The position numbers and the translations under genes are program-made. From Devosia sp. SD17-2 (lineage in GTDB: Bacteria; Pseudomonadota; Alphaproteobacteria; Rhizobiales; Devosiaceae): DNA of 64,000 nt. Of this stretch, positions 50,957 to 60,558 are shown piece after piece. The notes beneath the pieces were generated by a model. It did no database searches. It worked only from the letters and a program-made list of their open reading frames with translations, and was not told the DNA's origin. Every line of letters begins with the position of its first letter. The first letter of the stretch is position 1. The stretch spans positions 3,675,001 through 3,739,000 of the forward strand of contig NZ_CP104002.1 in the NCBI RefSeq assembly GCF_029201565.1. The letters run 5' to 3'.

Positions 50957-52483
50957 GTGCTTTGGTCCATAGTATTATCGGCGGTGTGGCTTGCCTCGTT
51001 CCGCCTGGGGGACTTTCTGACCTTCTTCAGGACCTATTCGAGCACCTGGTTTTTACCCAGCGGCGTGACACTTGCCATCGTCCTGGTTGCGCCGGGCTGG
51101 ATGAAGATCAGTCCGCTGGTCGCCAACCTTCTCCTCGCCTTTCCGGCGGTGCGCTGGGTGCTGGGCGTCGAAGTGGAAAACGATTATGAGCCCGTCATCC
51201 ATGGCATCAGGCTCTATCTCGTCTACGGCGGCGCGGCTCTCGTCCTCACCCGCCTGTTCCAGATAGACCTTCCCTTCCGGTCGCTGCGCGACAATCAGTG
51301 GCTGATTGCCGCGGCCCTCGGTGCCGCGACCATCGCCACGACAAGCGGCATTGGGCTGCATATTCTGGCGGGCAATATGTCGCTGGCCGAAGGCCTCAGT
51401 ATTGCCGCCTCATGGTGGCTGGGAGACGCGATTGGCGCCATCGTCGTGCCGCCACTGCTCGTGCCGGTATTGATGGCGGGGCTGGGGCTGTCGGTCGGCG
51501 GCTGGCAATGGCCAAAGCCCAGCGCCCTGGCCATCCAGAGTCTGAGCCTGGCGCTTGTTCTGTCCGCCTGCGCGGCAGCAAGCACGGTTCACGCCAATTT
51601 CTGGTACCTTGCCATCATTCCCATTCTGATCTTCGCCCTCAACCGCGGCTATAGCCACGCGGTGACGGCGGTGTTCCTGACCAATCTGCTCTCGCCGCTG
51701 GTGGTCCTGACGATTGCCGACGCCAACGAGGCGATGACAATGGCGCCGCTTCTCCTCACCGCTTCGGTGGCGGGACTTCTCATCGGCGCGGCAATCTCGG
51801 ACCGCAACGCCGTTCTCGAAGGGCTGGAGGAAACCGTTGCTCTGCGCACGCAGGAGCTCGAGGAGGCCTATCAGGCCCAGCGCCATCTGGTGCGCACCAT
51901 CGGCCATGACCTGCGCCAGCCGGTTGAGGCGCTCCGGCACATGCTGGGCACGCTCAAACGCCAGTTGCGCGGCAGCGCAGCAGAAGTGCCCGTCGAGCAG
52001 GCGAGAGTGCTCAGCACACTCGCCTCGGAGATGCTGACCAAGACGCTGACCTACGCCCGGCTCGACGCCGGCAAGCACGTGCTGCAGATCACCGACTTCA
52101 CCGCCGACACGCTCTTTGGCCGCCTTGAAGCCGTTTTTGGCCCTCTGGCCCGTCGAAAGGCGATCACCATAGAATGGGAAGGCAGCCACACGGCCATCCG
52201 CTCGGATGAAGGGCTTATTTTCCAGGTTCTGGCCAACCATCTGGACAATGCCCTGCGCGTCTCACCGGCAGGCGCGTCGATTGCAGTCTCGGTCCAGGCT
52301 GAAGGCGAGGGCATAGCCCTCTCCGTTTCGGACGCGTTCGAGGCCAACACGACAGCCGCCGAGGGGGCGGCAGGTCTCGGGATGAGCATTATCAGACACG
52401 CCAGCACCCTGCTGGGCGGCCAGCTTATTTCCGAGCGGAACCGTCGCGGCATCATCATTCCTTACCCCGATGGGGGTAGTTAA
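50957..52483 (+). CDS. MASE1-domain sensor histidine kinase
   Basis: The N-terminal 270 residues are a MASE1 membrane sensor with about eight spans (SSTWFLPSGVTLAIVLVAPG, ASWWLGDAIGAIVVPPLLVP). The kinase core has the H-box LVRTIGHDLRQPVEALRHML (phospho-His about residue 317), the N-box VLANHLDNALRVSPAGASIA and a short G-box GAAGLGMSIIRHA. Many MASE1 signals are unknown. I use GTG 50957 as start. ATG 50876 is also in frame and would overlap the 5' end of the divergent regulator gene by 36 bases. The likely partner is the LuxR-type regulator at 50312-50911. Confidence 0.88.
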   Translation: MLWSIVLSAVWLASFRLGDFLTFFRTYSSTWFLPSGVTLAIVLVAPGWMKISPLVANLLLAFPAVRWVLGVEVENDYEPVIHGIRLYLVYGGAALVLTRLFQIDLPFRSLRDNQWLIAAALGAATIATTSGIGLHILAGNMSLAEGLSIAASWWLGDAIGAIVVPPLLVPVLMAGLGLSVGGWQWPKPSALAIQSLSLALVLSACAAASTVHANFWYLAIIPILIFALNRGYSHAVTAVFLTNLLSPLVVLTIADANEAMTMAPLLLTASVAGLLIGAAISDRNAVLEGLEETVALRTQELEEAYQAQRHLVRTIGHDLRQPVEALRHMLGTLKRQLRGSAAEVPVEQARVLSTLASEMLTKTLTYARLDAGKHVLQITDFTADTLFGRLEAVFGPLARRKAITIEWEGSHTAIRSDEGLIFQVLANHLDNALRVSPAGASIAVSVQAEGEGIALSVSDAFEANTTAAEGAAGLGMSIIRHASTLLGGQLISERNRRGIIIPYPDGGS

Positions 52484-52556
52484 TTTTCTCTTAATTTTCC
52501 GGGAAGGGCCCGGTTTTAACCTAGCATGTACGGGATCGGTTTCGGGGGAAACGATA

Positions 52557-52817
52557 ATGACGAGAACCTTGGCGCGAGATATTCTTGCGTTCAATTTGCG
52601 CGAGATTTGTGCGGAACGCGGCCTCGATGCATCCGCATTGGCACGGGATCTCGGCTGGACACCCAGCAAAATCGAGACTGCCATGTCGGGCTCATCCGAT
52701 CTCGAGCTGGATGACCTCACGCAACTCGCGCTGACACTGCGTGTGCCGGCGCATATCCTGCTGACGGCCTCGAGCGCGACGACGGCCCATACCATGGTTG
52801 CTATGTCTGCCGGTTGA
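52557..52817 (+). CDS. Small helix-turn-helix protein (86 aa)
   Basis: The product reads as a Cro/CI-like helix-turn-helix: FNLREICAERGLDASALARD, LGWTPSKIETAMSGSSDLEL, DDLTQLALTLRVPAHILLTA. ATG 52557 follows a GGGGGAAA ribosome site. It has no partner domain. It lies 74 bases after the kinase gene and before a second small XRE gene, and may form a transcript with the latter. Targets are unknown. Confidence 0.75.
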   Translation: MTRTLARDILAFNLREICAERGLDASALARDLGWTPSKIETAMSGSSDLELDDLTQLALTLRVPAHILLTASSATTAHTMVAMSAG

Positions 52818-52876
52818 TTGCTGACAGGAAACCACTACGATGGCGCCATTACGTGAGTCTGGACGCTATTTGATTT

Positions 52877-53158
52877 ATGGACAGTCGAGAACTTGTGGGC
52901 TGGAACATGCGGCGATTGCGCATGGACCGCGGCGTGTCTCAAGGCAAGCTGGCCGAACTGGCAGGCATTGATCGCACCTATGTCAGCCGCCTCGAGCGCA
53001 CAATAGAAAACCCATCCATTGGCATCCTCGACAAGATTGCGGTGGCACTCGGCGTGCCGATTGCTGATCTGTTCACGCCGCCCGATGGTGAGGCAACCAA
53101 GCTGCCGCCACTCAAGGCTGGCCGGCCGGTAAAGGTCACGACGCCCGACAAGGGTTAG
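52877..53158 (+). CDS. XRE-family transcriptional regulator (93 aa)
   Basis: A compact repressor-like protein with a clear helix-turn-helix: VGWNMRRLRMDRGVSQGKLA, ELAGIDRTYVSRLERTIENP, IGILDKIAVALGVPIADLFT. A short basic/Pro tail follows. Such single-domain regulators are common next to small operons or controller proteins of restriction systems. No such partner is seen here; a tRNA gene on the other strand comes next. A terminator-like hairpin lies 48 bases past the stop. Confidence 0.9.
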   Translation: MDSRELVGWNMRRLRMDRGVSQGKLAELAGIDRTYVSRLERTIENPSIGILDKIAVALGVPIADLFTPPDGEATKLPPLKAGRPVKVTTPDKG

Positions 53159-53205
53159 AACCGCGCTGAGCGCCGCGAGCGCGCAATTGTCGTTGAAAAG
53201 TACCC

Positions 53206-53238
53206 AAGGCTGCAGATTGTCTCTGCGGCCTTTTCTTT
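53206..53238 (+). terminator. Terminator after the XRE gene
   Basis: AAGGCTGCAGA (53206-53216) pairs with TCTGCGGCCTT (53222-53232), with one mismatch pair, followed by TTCTTTT. Confidence 0.78.
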
Positions 53239-53355
53239 TGCGCTGAAGGGTGCGGCTTGCCCGACCGCGCACCACGCCACGCCAGGCGCACGCCGACACG
53301 CTAGACGTCTGCCCGACAGCAGGAACAACAGCAGCGATGTGAAGGGAGGGAGAAG

Positions 53356-53431
53356 TGGTGCCCGAGACCGGAATCGAACCAGTGACACGCGGATTTTCAA
53401 TCCGCTGCTCTACCAACTGAGCTACTCGGGC
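53356..53431 (-). tRNA. tRNA-Phe (anticodon GAA)
   Basis: The minus strand folds as a full tRNA of 76 nt including an encoded CCA. Acceptor GCCCGAG pairs with CTCGGGC, and the D-arm region is GCTCAGTTGGTAGAGC. The anticodon stem GCGGA/TCCGC holds loop TTGAAAA (anticodon GAA), and the T-loop is TTCGATT. No introns or changes seen. Confidence 0.97.
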
Positions 53432-53731
53432 AACTGACTTAAGCAGTGGTTTCCGCTAAGACATGGGCCTTATAGGAGATCGTTTTTCTCCGCGCAAGCG
53501 CGAAAACGGGGTGTGGAAAAGATGTTTGCCGGGAAGCGATTATCGCGCTTGAAGACCCCGCCGGCACCGGCGTTTGAGGGGGCCACTGGCGCCCTTTATC
53601 GGAGAGCGGGGGCAAGCCCACGACGAGCGCATAGAAAGCCGCCCTGCCCGCCTGTGAGGACGGGCAGGGCGGAGAAAAGCTTCAATGGCGGGAAAAATCG
53701 TGCGCAGGGCGCGGGGAGCGTTTGCCGAGGG

Positions 53732-53911
53732 CTATTGCTCGCCCTCCTCCGCATCAGGGAGCGGCTCGTCGTCCCGCGCCGGGATGACATAGGCACCGGT
53801 GAGCCAACGGTTGAGATCGACGTCAGCGCAGCGCTTGGAGCAGAAGGGCTTGAATTTCTCCACTGCGGGCTTGCCGCAGATGGGGCATTTGCGAAGTGGG
53901 GTTTCGCTCAT
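53732..53911 (-). CDS. yacG: Zinc-binding protein YacG (DNA gyrase inhibitor)
   Basis: The 59-residue product has the YacG zinc site: [20 protein letters not shown] gives C-x2-C and C-x3-C, followed by [13 protein letters not shown]. YacG binds GyrB and inhibits gyrase in E. coli. Its ATG shares its A with the TGA stop of maf upstream (translational coupling). The C-terminus is acidic, as usual for the family. Confidence 0.93.
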   Translation of the reverse strand: MSETPLRKCPICGKPAVEKFKPFCSKRCADVDLNRWLTGAYVIPARDDEPLPDAEEGEQ

Positions 53912-54549
53912 CACACGCCCGACAGGTTGGACTGGTTGAGCCAGTTGAAATAGACGGGATAGCCCTCGCCGGCGAGAAGCTGGGTGGTCTCGTTGAGAGG
54001 CAGGCCGACCACGCCGGAATAGGAACCGGACAGTTTGACGACAAAGGAGCCGGCGATGCCCTGGATGGCATAGCCGCCGGCCTTGTCGCGCCACTCGGCG
54101 CTGGCGAGATAGGCTTCCATTTCGCGGGTGGAAAGGCGCTTGAACCTCAAACGCGTCTCGACGAGACGTTGGCGCTTGGCGCCGGAGGGGGTGAGCAGCG
54201 TCACCCCGGTATAGACGCGATGCGCCCGGCCCGAGAGCAGGCGCAGGCATTCCGTTGCCTCCTCCATGGTCTCGGCCTTTGGCAAAACGCGGCGGCCGAC
54301 GGCAACCACGGTATCGGCGGCCAGCACCAGGGCATTGTTGCCAAAGCCGGCGACACGAGCCTTGTGCTGGGCCGTCAGGGCCTTGAGCTCGGAGAGGCGC
54401 ATGGCCAGCTTGCGCGGCAATTCGCCCTTCTCCGGGGTCTCGTCGACATGAGCCGGCACAAGGTGCTCAGGCTCGATACCGATCTGGTTGAGGAGCGCCA
54501 AACGGCGGGGCGAGGCGGATGCCAGGATCAGATCCGGACGGCTAGCCAT
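53911..54549 (-). CDS. maf: Maf-family nucleotide pyrophosphatase
   Basis: Maf enzymes hydrolyse non-canonical or pyrimidine nucleoside triphosphates and can affect septation. The 212-residue product has the signature [20 protein letters not shown], the catalytic [20 protein letters not shown], and [20 protein letters not shown] near the C-terminus. ATG 54549 is chosen to begin the fold ([16 protein letters not shown]). It sits in the infA-maf-yacG order common in Hyphomicrobiales and overlaps yacG by one base. Confidence 0.95.
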   Translation of the reverse strand: MASRPDLILASASPRRLALLNQIGIEPEHLVPAHVDETPEKGELPRKLAMRLSELKALTAQHKARVAGFGNNALVLAADTVVAVGRRVLPKAETMEEATECLRLLSGRAHRVYTGVTLLTPSGAKRQRLVETRLRFKRLSTREMEAYLASAEWRDKAGGYAIQGIAGSFVVKLSGSYSGVVGLPLNETTQLLAGEGYPVYFNWLNQSNLSGV

Positions 54550-54651
54550 TGCTTTGTGCTCCGGGAGGAGTTGGGCCCTGCGCATGGCTCAGGGCATTCG
54601 TCGCTCAAAACGATCCGGCGGATCGTCTTGCCCACCGCGAGGTGGTCGCGA

Positions 54652-54870
54652 TCACTTGAAGCGATAGGTGATGCGACCCTTGGTCAGGTCGTATGGGGTC
54701 ATTTCGCACAAGACCTTGTCGCCCGCGAGAACGCGGATGCGGTTCTTGCGCATGCGACCGGCAGTGTGAGCGATGATCTCGTGTTCGTTCTCAAGCTTGA
54801 CCCGGAAGGTCGCGTTGGGAAGCAATTCGGTGACCACGCCCGGGAATTCGAGCACTTCTTCTTTGGCCAT
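54652..54870 (-). CDS. infA: Translation initiation factor IF-1
   Basis: The 72-residue product is a complete IF-1: [71 protein letters not shown]. This OB-fold protein binds the A site of the 30S subunit. A strong AGGAGA ribosome site precedes ATG 54870. It lies between the UPF0262/phosphatase fusion gene and maf. Confidence 0.99.
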   Translation of the reverse strand: MAKEEVLEFPGVVTELLPNATFRVKLENEHEIIAHTAGRMRKNRIRVLAGDKVLCEMTPYDLTKGRITYRFK

Positions 54871-54947
54871 ACTTTCTCCTGGGAAGACCCCGTGCAGGCA
54901 TGGATGAGCCCGGCCGGAGCCAAAAATTTGGCGGAACCTACTGCAAT

Positions 54948-55907
54948 TCAGGCGCTTTGTGAACCACCGGAAACCAAAGGTTCCAAACGATCGCGTACGC
55001 GACGCCGCAAGGTGTCGCGCAGATCACGATACGCACTGAGGATTACGTCCCGACTTCCCTCTATCAGAGACGGATCGGAAACGCTCCATTTCTCGACGGC
55101 ACCGGCCTCCAGCCCCTTGCGAAGCACGGCCTCAGGCGCGTCTTCGGACAGGGTAATAACCAGATCGAACCGGTTTGCGACGAGTTCGTCGAGAATATGG
55201 GGTGTATGCACGCTCATATCAATGCCGATTTCTTCCATGACCTCATGGACGAACTGATCGGCCTTGCCGCCATTGACCCCCACCGAGCGGGCAATGATGC
55301 GCCCGGGGAAGGCCTGGCGGGCGAGAGCGGCGGCAATGGGCGAGCGCACTGAGTTCATCGAACAGACGAATAGCACGCTGGGGAGCGCGCTCGTCGCCTC
55401 ATCGATTCGGCTGGCATAGGGCTGGACCGCGCAGATGAGGGTGAACAAACGCCGCGCCGTGGCGAGATCGATGATGATCTTGTTGGTGAGGCGGGTGCGC
55501 AGGAGTTCAGCCGCCTCGTTGTGGAGACCCCGCCGCGCCATATCGACGGTTTCGATCTGAAACGGCTGGGCCGAGCGGATTGCCTCGTAATAGGCGTCGC
55601 GAATGCGGAAATAGTCGCGAATGAGCCGCCGGAACGGGGTCAGCGACAGATAATGGGCGGCGATAGGATTGAAGGTTTCGGGGTCGCGCACGTCGAGCAC
55701 GATGAAATTGCCGATGATCGAGACGTGCAGCGCATAGGGGCCCTTGGCCGCGACGCGGGCCGGCTTGAAGGAATTATCCTCCAGCAGATCATAGATGGCG
55801 ATGCGCCACTCGTGCACCTCGTCGGGATTGATCGAGGTGATGGTGTTGGGGTCGAGCGTGACTGTGACCAGCCTGTCCTGGTCGGTCACGTCCGTTTCTG
55901 TCCCCAT
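54948..55907 (-). CDS. Fusion of UPF0262 and a low-molecular-weight protein tyrosine phosphatase
   Basis: Residues 1-160 match UPF0262 ([60 protein letters not shown]). Residues 175-319 are a LMW-PTP/arsenate reductase-like domain, with the CX5R loop at Cys182-Arg188 ([15 protein letters not shown]) and the catalytic Asp278 in a DP pair. In other Hyphomicrobiales I recall these as two neighbouring genes between hisD and infA; here they form one frame without a stop. ATG 55907 lies eight bases after hisD. A TTG at 55919 would overlap hisD by four bases. The function of UPF0262 is unknown. Confidence 0.88.
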   Translation of the reverse strand: MGTETDVTDQDRLVTVTLDPNTITSINPDEVHEWRIAIYDLLEDNSFKPARVAAKGPYALHVSIIGNFIVLDVRDPETFNPIAAHYLSLTPFRRLIRDYFRIRDAYYEAIRSAQPFQIETVDMARRGLHNEAAELLRTRLTNKIIIDLATARRLFTLICAVQPYASRIDEATSALPSVLFVCSMNSVRSPIAAALARQAFPGRIIARSVGVNGGKADQFVHEVMEEIGIDMSVHTPHILDELVANRFDLVITLSEDAPEAVLRKGLEAGAVEKWSVSDPSLIEGSRDVILSAYRDLRDTLRRRVRDRLEPLVSGGSQSA

Positions 55908-55915
55908 GGAAATAC

Positions 55916-57208
55916 TCAATGGTTGAGCCGTATGGAAATGGAGCGACCGTGGCCGTCCAGCGCCTCAACCTCGGCGATGGTGACCGCCGCATCGGCGAGC
56001 GCGGCCAGCGAGGCGGGATCGCATCCCAGGATCGAGGTGCGCTTGACGAAATCGAGCACGCCGAGGCCGGAGGCAAAGCGGGCCGAGCGGGCCGTGGGCA
56101 GCACATGGTTGGAGCCGCCGACATAATCGCCAATGGCTTCGGGCGTGTGGTGGCCGAGGAACAGCGCACCGGCATGGCGGATCTTTGGGAGCAGCGCCTG
56201 GGGATCGTCCACCGCCAGTTCGACATGTTCGGAGGCAATGCGATTGGCGAGCTCGACGGCTTCATCGAGGGAGGCGACCGTGATGATGGCGCCGAACTCT
56301 TCCCAGCCTTCGCGCGCGATCTCTTCTTTCGGCAGCAGCGCCAGCTGGCGATCGACCTCGGCGGCGACGGCATCGGCCAGCGCGGGATCGGTGGTCACGA
56401 GAATGGACTGGGCCCCTGCCCCGTGTTCGGCCTGAGCGATCAGGTCCGCAGCCACCCAGGCGGGATTGGCCGAGCGATCAGCAATCACCAGCACTTCGGA
56501 GGGGCCGGCGATCATGTCGATGCCCACCTGACCGAACACCTGGCGCTTGGCGGTGGCGACATAGGCATTGCCGGGGCCGACGATCTTGTCGACGCGGGCC
56601 ACGGTGTCGGTGCCATAGGCGAGAGCCGCAACGGCCTGGGCGCCGCCCATGCGGTAGATTTCGGTAATGCCGGCGATTTTTGCCGCGGCGAGAATGGCGG
56701 ATGCCAGCTGCCCATTGGGAGTCGGCACAACCATGGCGATGCGCGAGACACCCGCGACATGGGCCGGCACTGCGTTCATCAGCACCGAGGAGGGGTAGGA
56801 GGCAAGGCCACCAGGGACATAGAGCCCGACGGCATCGACAGGCGTCCAGCGCGTGCCCAGGGTCACGCCAAGGGCATCGGTATAGATGTGATCGACAGGC
56901 TTCTGCTTTTCGTGATGGGCCTTGATGCGGTCGTGCGCCAGCTGGAGGGCCGCAATCACCTCGGGGGAGACGCTGGCCGCAGCCGCGTCGATCTCGTCCT
57001 GGGTGAAGCGCAGCGTCTCGGCCGTGACATTGGCGCGGTCGAACTTGTTGGTGAGCTCAACCACTGCCTCATCCCCGCGGGCGCGAACATCGGCGATGAT
57101 GGCGGCGACCGTGTCCCCGACCTCCTGGGACGATTCGCGCTTGCCCGCGAGCAGGTCGACAAAGCGGGCTTCGAAATCAGGCGCGGCGCTATCGAGGCGA
57201 AGAGGCAT
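55916..57208 (-). CDS. hisD: Histidinol dehydrogenase HisD
   Basis: HisD carries out the last two steps of histidine synthesis, oxidising histidinol to histidine with NAD. The 430-residue product shows VDAVGLYVPGGLASYPSSVL, the DKIVGPGNAYVATAKRQVFG signature, GPSEVLVIADRSANPAWVAA with zinc ligands, and SNHVLPTARSARFASGLGVL. Length is normal. It is first of the hisD, UPF0262/phosphatase, infA run. No other his genes are in the window. Confidence 0.98.
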   Translation of the reverse strand: MPLRLDSAAPDFEARFVDLLAGKRESSQEVGDTVAAIIADVRARGDEAVVELTNKFDRANVTAETLRFTQDEIDAAAASVSPEVIAALQLAHDRIKAHHEKQKPVDHIYTDALGVTLGTRWTPVDAVGLYVPGGLASYPSSVLMNAVPAHVAGVSRIAMVVPTPNGQLASAILAAAKIAGITEIYRMGGAQAVAALAYGTDTVARVDKIVGPGNAYVATAKRQVFGQVGIDMIAGPSEVLVIADRSANPAWVAADLIAQAEHGAGAQSILVTTDPALADAVAAEVDRQLALLPKEEIAREGWEEFGAIITVASLDEAVELANRIASEHVELAVDDPQALLPKIRHAGALFLGHHTPEAIGDYVGGSNHVLPTARSARFASGLGVLDFVKRTSILGCDPASLAALADAAVTIAEVEALDGHGRSISIRLNH

Positions 57209-57331
57209 CGGGTCTCCGAATGGGACTTGAGTAGATGAGGCGATCTATCCCCAAGGCGAATGAAATCGCAAGGTTTTTGGGACTTTTGTGCTTTCGGGAC
57301 AGCGGAGTTTGCGGACCAGCGCCGGAAGGGT

Positions 57332-57748
57332 TCACACCCCGCTGCGAAAGATAAGCTCGGGGTCGCCCTCATCAAGCCCTTCAATAACGCCCATCCGGGT
57401 GAAGCCGAATTGGGCGAGAAGATTTCGCATCGGCGCATTGGACAGATTGGTGGAGGTCCAGAGAATTGCCCCCGGCTGGGCGTCAAGCGCGTGGACCAGC
57501 AGAGCGCGGCCAATGCCACGACGGCGGAAGGCCGGAGCAACCATCAGCATTTCGAGAAAATTCCGGCCGAAGAAATGCGGATGAACCACCGCATAGCCGG
57601 CCAGCGCGCCATCGATCTCCGCAGCGGAGCACCACCCTGCCCCGACCCATTGGGCAATGGATCGGGCGCGATCCACGCTCCGGGCTGCGATCGGGTCGAG
57701 CGCGAGGAGCGTGGCAATATCGTCTGGTCCGGCAGGGCGGACGCGCAT
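57332..57748 (-). CDS. GNAT family N-acetyltransferase (138 aa)
   Basis: The small product has the GNAT core: VRPAGPDDIATLLALDPIAA at the start, AEIDGALAGYAVVHPHFFGR, and the acetyl-CoA loop MLMVAPAFRRRGIGRALLVH (R-x-x-G-x-G/A). It ends in the NLSNAPMRNLLAQFGFTRMG strand typical of the fold. Substrate unknown. It ends before hisD and lies three bases after pgk on the same strand, so it is probably co-transcribed with pgk. Confidence 0.88.
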   Translation of the reverse strand: MRVRPAGPDDIATLLALDPIAARSVDRARSIAQWVGAGWCSAAEIDGALAGYAVVHPHFFGRNFLEMLMVAPAFRRRGIGRALLVHALDAQPGAILWTSTNLSNAPMRNLLAQFGFTRMGVIEGLDEGDPELIFRSGV

Positions 57749-57751
57749 GGA

Positions 57752-58954
57752 TTATTTCTTGAGCGCTTCCACGCCCGGCAGGGGCTTGCCTTCCATCCAT
57801 TCAAGGAAAGCGCCACCGGCCGTCGACACATAGGTCAGCGCATCCTTGACCCCGGCATGGGCGAGAGCGCCCACCGTATCGCCGCCACCGGCCACAGACA
57901 CGAGATGCCCGTCATGGGTGCGCTTGGCGACATGCTTGGCGATGGCCACGGTGCCGGCATCGAAGGGCTCCATTTCGAAGGCGCCGACCGGGCCATTCCA
58001 CACCACGGTATTGGCATCGTCGATGGCGCCGAGAATGCGCTCGATCGAGGACGGGCCGATGTCGAGAATCATGCCATCGGGATCGATCGCATCGACACCA
58101 TAAAGACGGGTCGGGGAATTGGCCTTGAAATGCCAGGACACCACCGCGTCGATCGGCAGGATAATGGCGCAATTGGATTTTTCGGCCTTTTCCATGATGC
58201 GGCGGGCGGTATCGGCGAGATCCTTTTCGGCCAGAGACTTGCCGACCCCATAACCCTGGGCATGGAGGAAGGTGTTGGCCATGCCGCCGCCGATGACGAG
58301 GCCATCGACCTTGGTGACGAGGTTTTCGAGCAGATCGATCTTGGAGGACACCTTGGCGCCGCCCACAATGGCGACCACAGGCTTTTTGGGCTTGCCAAGA
58401 CCGGCTTCAAGCGCCTCGAGCTCGGCCTGCATGGCAAGGCCGGCAGCGGCCGGCAGGAGGCGGGCCAGCGCTTCGGTCGAGGCATGGGCGCGGTGCGCCG
58501 CCGAGAAGGCGTCGTTGACATAGACATCGCCCAGGCTCGCCATGCGCTTTGCCAGCTCGACGTCGTTGGCTTCCTCGCCGGGGTGGAATCGGGTGTTTTC
58601 CATCACCAGCACCGAGCCGGCCGGGGCCGCTTCGATCGCGGCCTTGGCGTCGCTCACATCGACCCAGTCGGTGGCAACAAAGCCAACGGGATGGCCGGTT
58701 TCGTCGGCGACGGCGCCACAAACCTGCTCGAGCGAGAACTCGGGATCGATCTTACCCTTGGGGCGGCCGAAATGGCTGAGCAGCACGACCTTGGCGTCAT
58801 GCTTGACGATGGCGCGAATGGTGGGAACCAGGCGCTCGATGCGGGTGGCATCGGTGATTTCGCCATTTGCCACCGGCACGTTGAGATCGGCGCGGAGCAG
58901 CACGACCTTATTGGTGAGATCGAGTTCGTCGAGGGTTTTGAAACTGTCGCTCAT
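57752..58954 (-). CDS. pgk: Phosphoglycerate kinase
   Basis: Pgk transfers phosphate from 1,3-bisphosphoglycerate to ADP in glycolysis. The 400-residue product contains [60 protein letters not shown] and the C-terminal [20 protein letters not shown] with [20 protein letters not shown]. Length and motifs are normal. No gap or fba gene is adjacent in the window. Confidence 0.98.
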   Translation of the reverse strand: MSDSFKTLDELDLTNKVVLLRADLNVPVANGEITDATRIERLVPTIRAIVKHDAKVVLLSHFGRPKGKIDPEFSLEQVCGAVADETGHPVGFVATDWVDVSDAKAAIEAAPAGSVLVMENTRFHPGEEANDVELAKRMASLGDVYVNDAFSAAHRAHASTEALARLLPAAAGLAMQAELEALEAGLGKPKKPVVAIVGGAKVSSKIDLLENLVTKVDGLVIGGGMANTFLHAQGYGVGKSLAEKDLADTARRIMEKAEKSNCAIILPIDAVVSWHFKANSPTRLYGVDAIDPDGMILDIGPSSIERILGAIDDANTVVWNGPVGAFEMEPFDAGTVAIAKHVAKRTHDGHLVSVAGGGDTVGALAHAGVKDALTYVSTAGGAFLEWMEGKPLPGVEALKK

Positions 58955-59068
58955 GGTGCTGCTCCGGTCAAAGAATGTCTGACGGTGGGTTAGCAGAGTG
59001 CCACGGCGGGCGGAAGCTGGGGAGTGAGAAAACTCTGGCGGGGATTTCTCCGGGGTCGGGACGTCCGG

Positions 59069-60004
59069 TCACCGCGCCGCGATTGCCCTGCAACGCTCCA
59101 GCACCCAGCCCACGAAGGCTGTGTCGCCGTCGGTGGCCGCGTCGTAGAGGGCCTGAAGCCCGATGCGGAGCTGATAACAGGTCAGTTTTTCCGTCTCGTA
59201 GAGCCGCGGATCGGCACGGGTCTCGAAATAGAGCGCCTGCGCTTCCATGCACGCCAGCCAACTGCGCCAGAAGAAGATATTGGCGACATCATATAAGGGG
59301 TCGCCCAGCATGGCCTCCGACCAGTCGATGACGCCCGTGATCGCGCCGCCGGCGGCCAGCACATTGTTGGAGCCGAAATCACCGTGCACGAGCCGGGCGA
59401 CGTCAGGACATTTCGGCGCCAGTCGCTGGACGATTTCGAGAAGCGGCTGCACCGCCTCGGGCGATATAATGTGTGACACGGCCGCCCAGTCGAACACCGC
59501 AGGATCGGCGATGGCGGCGAGATAGTCGCGCCAATGCGTAAAATCCCCGCGCCCGTCCGCTGCGAACGCACCAAAGCCGTCGAGCACGGAGACATTTGTC
59601 GCCGCCATGGCGTCCATGGTGGCGGCAAGCGCCGCGCCCAGATCTGCAGCCTCCGCGCCTAGAGCTTGCAGCGTCTCACCGGGGGCACGGACAGATATAG
59701 AGAGCCAATGATCGCCGAACGGTTCGATCGATAGCACCGCTGGCACCGGCAGGGCCTCGGAAGCAAAATGGCGATGGGCAAAACCGTCCTTGTCGAAGCC
59801 CAGGCGGGACCGGTTGACCCGGCAGATCAGCGCCGCGCCATCGCCTCTGAACCCGAACGCCTGAGACTCATCCCCCTCCGCCAGCCGCTCGAACCGCTCC
59901 ACCCCACCGAAGCGGGCACGCAGAACGGCTTCAATCTGCGCAGGCGCAAACTCGGGCTTCCTCACGCGGCTCCATCCGATTGTGGGAAAAGATTTCGCCA
60001 CCAT
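59069..60004 (-). CDS. APH-family phosphotransferase
   Basis: A second APH-fold kinase of 311 residues, with the catalytic loop RLVHGDFGSNNVLAAGG (HGD) and the metal Asp in GVIDWSEAMLGDPLYDVANI. The helical C-terminus is typical of hygromycin-B/choline kinase-like members (FFWRSWLACMEAQALYFETR). The natural substrate is unknown, and resistance should not be assumed. ATG 60004 is used; another ATG lies at 60016. It is the last gene before the tRNA-Thr fragment, so it belongs to the core chromosome. Confidence 0.88.
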   Translation of the reverse strand: MVAKSFPTIGWSRVRKPEFAPAQIEAVLRARFGGVERFERLAEGDESQAFGFRGDGAALICRVNRSRLGFDKDGFAHRHFASEALPVPAVLSIEPFGDHWLSISVRAPGETLQALGAEAADLGAALAATMDAMAATNVSVLDGFGAFAADGRGDFTHWRDYLAAIADPAVFDWAAVSHIISPEAVQPLLEIVQRLAPKCPDVARLVHGDFGSNNVLAAGGAITGVIDWSEAMLGDPLYDVANIFFWRSWLACMEAQALYFETRADPRLYETEKLTCYQLRIGLQALYDAATDGDTAFVGWVLERCRAIAAR

Positions 60005-60086
60005 AACCGATCGCAACGCGAGCGCGAGCGAAGGACGCGAAAAACCATCCCGGGACGGGCAGCAAGTACATGATATAAGGGAGGAA

Positions 60087-60131
60087 TGGTGCTGCCGGAC
60101 AGGATTGAACTGTCGGCCTCTCCCTTACCAA
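60087..60131 (-). other. 3' fragment of tRNA-Thr(GGT): integration (att) site
   Basis: The minus strand reads as the 3' part of a tRNA: anticodon loop TTGGTAA (anticodon GGT), 3' anticodon strand GGGAG, variable loop AGGCC, T-arm GACAG-TTCAATC-CTGTC, acceptor strand CGGCAGC and ACCA. Upstream of the anticodon loop the match stops: the bases that should form the 5' strand of the anticodon stem are unrelated. A cut exactly in the anticodon loop is the hallmark of tyrosine-recombinase integration into a tRNA gene. Orientation puts the integrated element to the right of this fragment. Confidence 0.82.
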
Positions 60132-60179
60132 CTTTGGTGATATACGCTGAAGGGCATAGTTCTACTGAACTTCTGTCCC

Positions 60180-60201
60180 TGCGTGCTAGATGCGTGCTAA
60201 C
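60180..60201 (+). repeat. 11-base tandem repeat near the att site
   Basis: TGCGTGCTAGA is followed at once by TGCGTGCTAAC. Short direct repeats 50-70 bases from the crossover site often serve as integrase arm-binding sites. This role is inferred from position only. Confidence 0.4.
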
Positions 60202-60373
60202 TTCCCGGAAAGTCTGACGCGAGCATCAGAATGCGGTTGACGGTTCAATCTTGGCAATACCGTTCAGCTCCTCGGCCTGCTTTACACCCCGTCACGTAGA
60301 CTTTTCAGCAATCGCCCAATCGAACTTTGCCGGTCCGGCATGCGGGCGGTCACGCTATGTGCCATTACTGAAC

Positions 60374-60558
60374 TTAAGCCGGCCGATAGAGACGACTTCG
60401 CCTTTTTTCGTTCAATGTGCAGTCCTTGCGCATGTTGCGCTGAATTTCTTCGATAGACGGAGTGACCTTTAGCAGCTTCTCGTTGCTGAGGCGCTCTGTT
60501 CTAGCGCATGCCTGATTGTGGTTAGCAGGGTTGTAACAGGCTCGACTGGATCGGACAT
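60374..60558 (-). other. Possible decayed small gene in the island
   Basis: The gene-free stretch 60132-60750 shows only one hint of past coding. On the minus strand, ATG 60558 opens a frame beginning MSDPVEPVTTLLTTIRHALE that stops at 60469. A different frame then reads EKLLKVTPSIEEIQRNMRKD to a stop at 60374. Joined by a frameshift they would make about 60 residues. I recognise no family. The rest of the stretch appears to hold nothing else. Confidence 0.25.

Noticed and set aside
60251..60472. A 73-residue plus-strand frame in the island spacer
   Set aside because: No ribosome site, no recognisable domain, and composition like random sequence.
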